In this document: in pieces, positions 61,503-64,000 of the stretch
How the letters are laid out: each line of letters starts with the position of its first letter
Numbering within the stretch: position 1 is the first letter of the stretch
From: Ophthalmolycus amberensis
Lineage: Eukaryota > Chordata > Actinopteri > Perciformes > Zoarcidae
Length of the DNA: 64,000 nt
NCBI GenBank assembly: GCA_024529925.1
Contig: JAFEUB010000968.1
Location: 615,001 to 679,000, forward strand
Reading direction: 5' to 3'
The notes under the pieces: generated by a model
The model's input: only the letters and a program-made list of their open reading frames with translations
What the model was told of the DNA's origin: nothing
Databases searched by the model: none
Position numbers and translations under genes: made by a program

Positions 61503-62157
61503 ATGACGGGGGGTGTTGTCCCAGCTCCCCAGCAGGGGGGCCCAGCTGCTGCGGTGCTCAGCCTCAGCGCCACCCCGGGGGAGCCCATGGATGTGGAGTG
61601 TCCCATCTGCTACCAGGAGTACAACCAGTACAACAAATGCCCCCGGATGCTGGAGTGTCTCCATGTTTTCTGCACCGAGTGCCTCCAAAGGATCCAGCTG
61701 TGTCCCCTCGACCCCCTCGACGCCGCCGGCAGCACGCCAGCCCTCCCCTGCCCCCTCTGCCGCCACCTCACCCCTCTGGAGACCGGAGGACACCCTCTCC
61801 TTGCCCTGCAACTCCCGCATCCTGGCCGGGCTGCCCCCCGCGGCCTTCCGCCTACCCGTGGCCGTGGCGACACGCCTGGCCACCGTCACCCAGAGAGTGG
61901 TGCTCTCCCTGGAGGGTGACAGCAGAGACGCCCGCTTCATCATCCTGCCCACCGTCAGCCTGCGGGTGCAGCAGATGCACCCGGAGAGGCCGTACGGCGT
62001 GGCGCCGGGCCTGGTGGGCGAAGACGAGGTCATAGAGCAGAGCAAGAAGACGCTGTTCTGGGTGCAGGTGCTGGCCGTCACCTTCTGGGTGCTGTTCGTG
62101 ATCACCTGCGTGGTCGTGGTGGTGTTCGGACCGCAGTTTTTTAACAGGAAACTTTAA
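61503..62157 (+). CDS. membrane-anchored RING E3 ligase, RNF183/RNF223/RNF225-like, with one +1 frame change
   Basis: Single coding exon. The RING (C3HC4) is CPIC, then CLHVFCTEC, then CPLC, in residues 31-88. The frame from ATG 61503 carries the RING to LPCPLCRHLTPLE. From about 61786 the homologous sequence continues one base over (EDTLSLPCNSRILAGLPP), through a conserved-looking middle (RVVLSLEG, RFIILPT) to a C-terminal membrane helix (LFWVQVLAVTFWVLFVITC) and the tail FGPQFFNRKL, stop at 62155-62157. Removing one G at 61785-61786 gives 217 aa, in the range of this family (human RNF183 about 192). RNF183-type ligases sit in endomembranes by a C-terminal anchor, so this one probably does too. 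An acceptor (tctttacag, 61419) suggests an upstream non-coding exon. The exact paralogue cannot be decided here. Confidence 0.75.
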
Positions 62158-62355
62158 AAGGAAACAGGGTTTATATCCTTTTTTTTACAGCAGATATAGT
62201 TGTTGATTTAGAGTCATGCTGTAGTCACACTGTAAAAGTAAAGTGCAGCTATGGGACCAACTCCAATTATACTTTTATTTATATAATACCACCACATACA
62301 CCAATCACTGTACTGCATACCTGTTGCTCTTTAATTAATGATGGATTGATGAAGA

Positions 62356-62372
62356 GTTCCCTCTAGTGGTGT
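62356..62372 (-). promoter_or_regulatory. weak CTCF-like motif
   Basis: On the minus strand ACACCACTAGAGGGAAC keeps the CCASYAGRGGG core but lacks the following GC-rich part. It lies in the 3' UTR of the RING gene. Confidence 0.2.
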
Positions 62373-62386
62373 ACTTGGTGACTGTA

Positions 62387-62392
62387 AATAAA
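62387..62392 (+). terminator. polyadenylation signal of the RNF183-like gene
   Basis: AATAAA 230 bases after the stop codon. Three more AATAAA words follow near 62490, 62725 and 62775, so several 3' ends are possible. Confidence 0.6.
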
Positions 62393-63378
62393 AGGTTCAA
62401 CACTAAACGTCTTCTCTCAGGTTTCATAAAGTTTCACTCTCTGTGCTTGTTATTATGCAGCTGAAGACTGTCCTGCCAATGCACACATGAATAAAGATAC
62501 TTTATATGTAAAACGTGTACACTGTGTCGGGTGCTTATATTTAGAAAATCACCAAAGATTGGCAGTGTGTATTATGTTTCATCATATATGGATGGATTTC
62601 TTTCTTTTGTGGTATAAATTACAGCAAACATATTCTGTTTATAGTCTGCTGTTGCTTTAGGGGCCACTTTGCAAGGTTGTTGTGGGTCCCTTAAGCTCTT
62701 AATTGCTTGTTTGTAATTTGGTGGAATAAAAGGATTTTACTTAATGTTGATGCAGCGCCCCTAACAAAGATGGGTAATAAAGAACGACTTGCCTTAAGAC
62801 CTCTGTCGTTTCAGTTTATATTTATTAGCATTATCCCAAATAAATTAGCAGTCATTAAAGTAACCAACTGATTGAAATGTTCAGGACCTTTGGGACCCGA
62901 GGCTGCCCGGTTGATAATCTATCCTGAGCTAATACTTTTACCTACTCTTGTACTTTTTACTCATATTGTATTGATCTGAAAGCGGTAGTTACAAATGGCT
63001 TGACATATAACTATATTTCTTAATACAAACTATAACAAAAGGGGGAAACAGAGGTTTTTAATCAACAGTATAAAAACAAGGTGGGCTATGTTATGTAATA
63101 GTTGTGGACTTACTTATCCTATAAATACATTTTTTTAATAATATCTTGTGGTGAAAAGTAACTCATACATTCGCTCAAATAACGTACTTAAATACAATTT
63201 AGAAATGATTGTACTGTATTTGAGTATTTCTATTTTATGATACTTTAACCTTCTACTATACTACATTTTGGAGGCATATATTTGTAATGCAGAACTTATA
63301 AGAGAGTATTTGTACACTCTAGTATTGCTACTTTCACTTAAGTAAAAGATCTAATACTTCTACCTCTGCAAATACAAG

Positions 63379-63419
63379 TGTGTGTGTGTGTGTGTGTGTG
63401 TGGGGGGAGGGGGGGGGGG
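63379..63419. repeat. (GT)n followed by G-rich run
   Basis: GT array (63379-63401) running into G7AGGGGGGGGGG; G-quadruplex potential about 500 bases upstream of dvl. Confidence 0.9.
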
Positions 63420-63472
63420 TGGAGGTGGAGGTATTTGGAGGAGTACGTACATAAAAAAAAGGGGGGGGGGGT

Positions 63473-63490
63473 GTTACGTGATTACGTCAC
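63473..63490 (+). promoter_or_regulatory. paired CRE-like elements upstream of dvl
   Basis: GTTACGTGATTACGTCAC contains TTACGTGA and TTACGTCA in tandem, both close to the CRE/ATF consensus TGACGTCA. Confidence 0.3.
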
Positions 63491-63676
63491 ACGCCGCGTT
63501 GGCTCGCAAAAAGTGGATAAAAGTTTTCGGACCCCCTCCCCTGTATGTTTTTGTTGGGGGAAAAAGTTGTTGGTGGCGAACGATAGGCCGTGTGAATGTA
63601 GCGGGTCCGTCGTTTCTTTCGCCCCTCGGTAACAATGCGGGGCAGTGCGAGTGTTTTTACTGTTTTAAGAGTCGGT

Positions 63677-63700
63677 AGAGAGAGAGAGAGAGAGAGAGAG
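63677..63700. repeat. (GA)n microsatellite in the dvl 5' region
   Basis: Twelve AG units about 200 bases before the dvl start codon. Confidence 0.9.
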
Positions 63701-63901
63701 CAGGCTTTGCGCGTTCACGTCCTCTGGCTCGGACCGAAAAAATCTCAGTGGCCATCATCGTTTCACCTCTGAGCCGAGTCTCGTTAGCCACCTAGCCGCG
63801 AGCTAACTACCCAACCGACCTAACGCCACCTCGCCTCGGATAGTGCGCTTCTTGTGGGGAGGGGGGGACTTCCAGCTTTGGGAGAAAAGCAGACCGCAGA
63901 G

Positions 63902-64000
63902 ATGGCGGAAACCAAAATAATTTACCACATCGACGAAGAGGAGACGCCGTATTTGGTGAAGATACCCATCGCTGCGGAAAATATCACTTTGCTGGATTTT
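63902..64000 (+). CDS. dvl: Dishevelled N-terminus (DIX domain start), partial at window edge
   Basis: ATG at 63902 opens MAETKIIYHIDEEETPYLVK, followed by IPIAAENITLLDF at the window edge. This is the unmistakable start of a Dishevelled protein: the first beta strands of the DIX domain, which polymerises with Axin in Wnt signalling. Only 33 codons are visible; PDZ and DEP domains lie beyond. The VKIP element and the company of RING genes recall DVL2, while MAETKIIYH recalls DVL1, so I leave the paralogue open with a slight lean to dvl2. The gene is in frame and undamaged as far as seen. Confidence 0.92.
   Translation, partial: MAETKIIYHIDEEETPYLVKIPIAAENITLLDF

Larger units (their letters stand above)
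62158..63901 (+). other. RNF183-like 3' UTR and dvl promoter/5' UTR
   Basis: The first 650 bases carry several polyadenylation signals. The middle is AT-rich and featureless. From about 63,370 there is a GT array, G-rich runs, a CpG-rich stretch with CRE-like words and a GA array, then the dvl 5' UTR ending in the start codon at 63902. Confidence 0.6.

Noticed and set aside
61356..62105. 249-codon minus-strand open frame
   Set aside because: It lies antisense to the RNF183-like coding exon, has no recognisable domain, and owes its openness to the high GC content of the real gene on the other strand.
1..64000. tRNA, rRNA genes, CRISPR arrays, viral or bacterial elements
   Set aside because: I scanned for cloverleaf-like promoters, regular spacer-repeat arrays and recognisable reverse transcriptase or transposase motifs and saw none; the repeats present are microsatellites and short interspersed remnants.

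Overview
This window looks like teleost (ray-finned fish) genomic DNA. Genes are split by short GT-AG introns, CA/GT microsatellites are very dense, all recognisable proteins are vertebrate families, and the link between an AGFG2 gene and an insulin receptor substrate (IRS) gene is the one known from mammals. Nothing looks prokaryotic or viral, and there is no CRISPR array. I could not run a similarity search. Family calls rest on motifs read directly from translations, and splice sites were placed by GT/AG rules, phase continuity and homology.

Layout. (1) 0.6-8.8 kb, plus strand: a complete 14-exon agfg2 gene, about 485 aa, an ArfGAP-type zinc finger protein with NPF motifs. (2) 12.4-25.3 kb, plus strand: a full-length IRS adaptor with a PH exon, an 8 kb intron, two exons that divide the PTB domain, and a long tail exon with eight YxxM motifs. 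By position next to agfg2 it is a candidate irs3 orthologue. Its tail exon is interrupted by two single-base frame changes, and its last few codons probably lie in a distant exon. (3) 25.3-52.5 kb: about 27 kb with no convincing coding exon, rich in GT/CA repeats, homopolymeric G/C runs and small inverted repeats. (4) 52.6-55.6 kb, minus strand: a three-exon gene for an 858-aa secreted, cysteine-free, serine-rich protein that I do not recognise. (5) 56.4-57.6 kb, minus strand: a RING E3 ligase gene resembling RNF227, with a frame change and a 19-codon terminal exon. (6) 61.5-62.2 kb, plus strand: a RING E3 with a C-terminal membrane anchor (RNF183/RNF223/RNF225-like), also with one frame change. 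(7) 63.9 kb to the edge: the first 33 codons of a Dishevelled (dvl) gene.

Functionally, IRS couples insulin/IGF receptors to PI3K, AGFG2 works in clathrin/Eps15-type trafficking, Dishevelled is the Wnt signalling hub, and the RING proteins are likely ubiquitin ligases. The genes are neighbours by synteny and do not form a pathway unit. All four frame interruptions have the same sign (one extra base), which points to insertion errors in the assembly more than to four independent gene deaths. The two items most worth following up are the unrecognised secreted protein and the full-length IRS beside agfg2.
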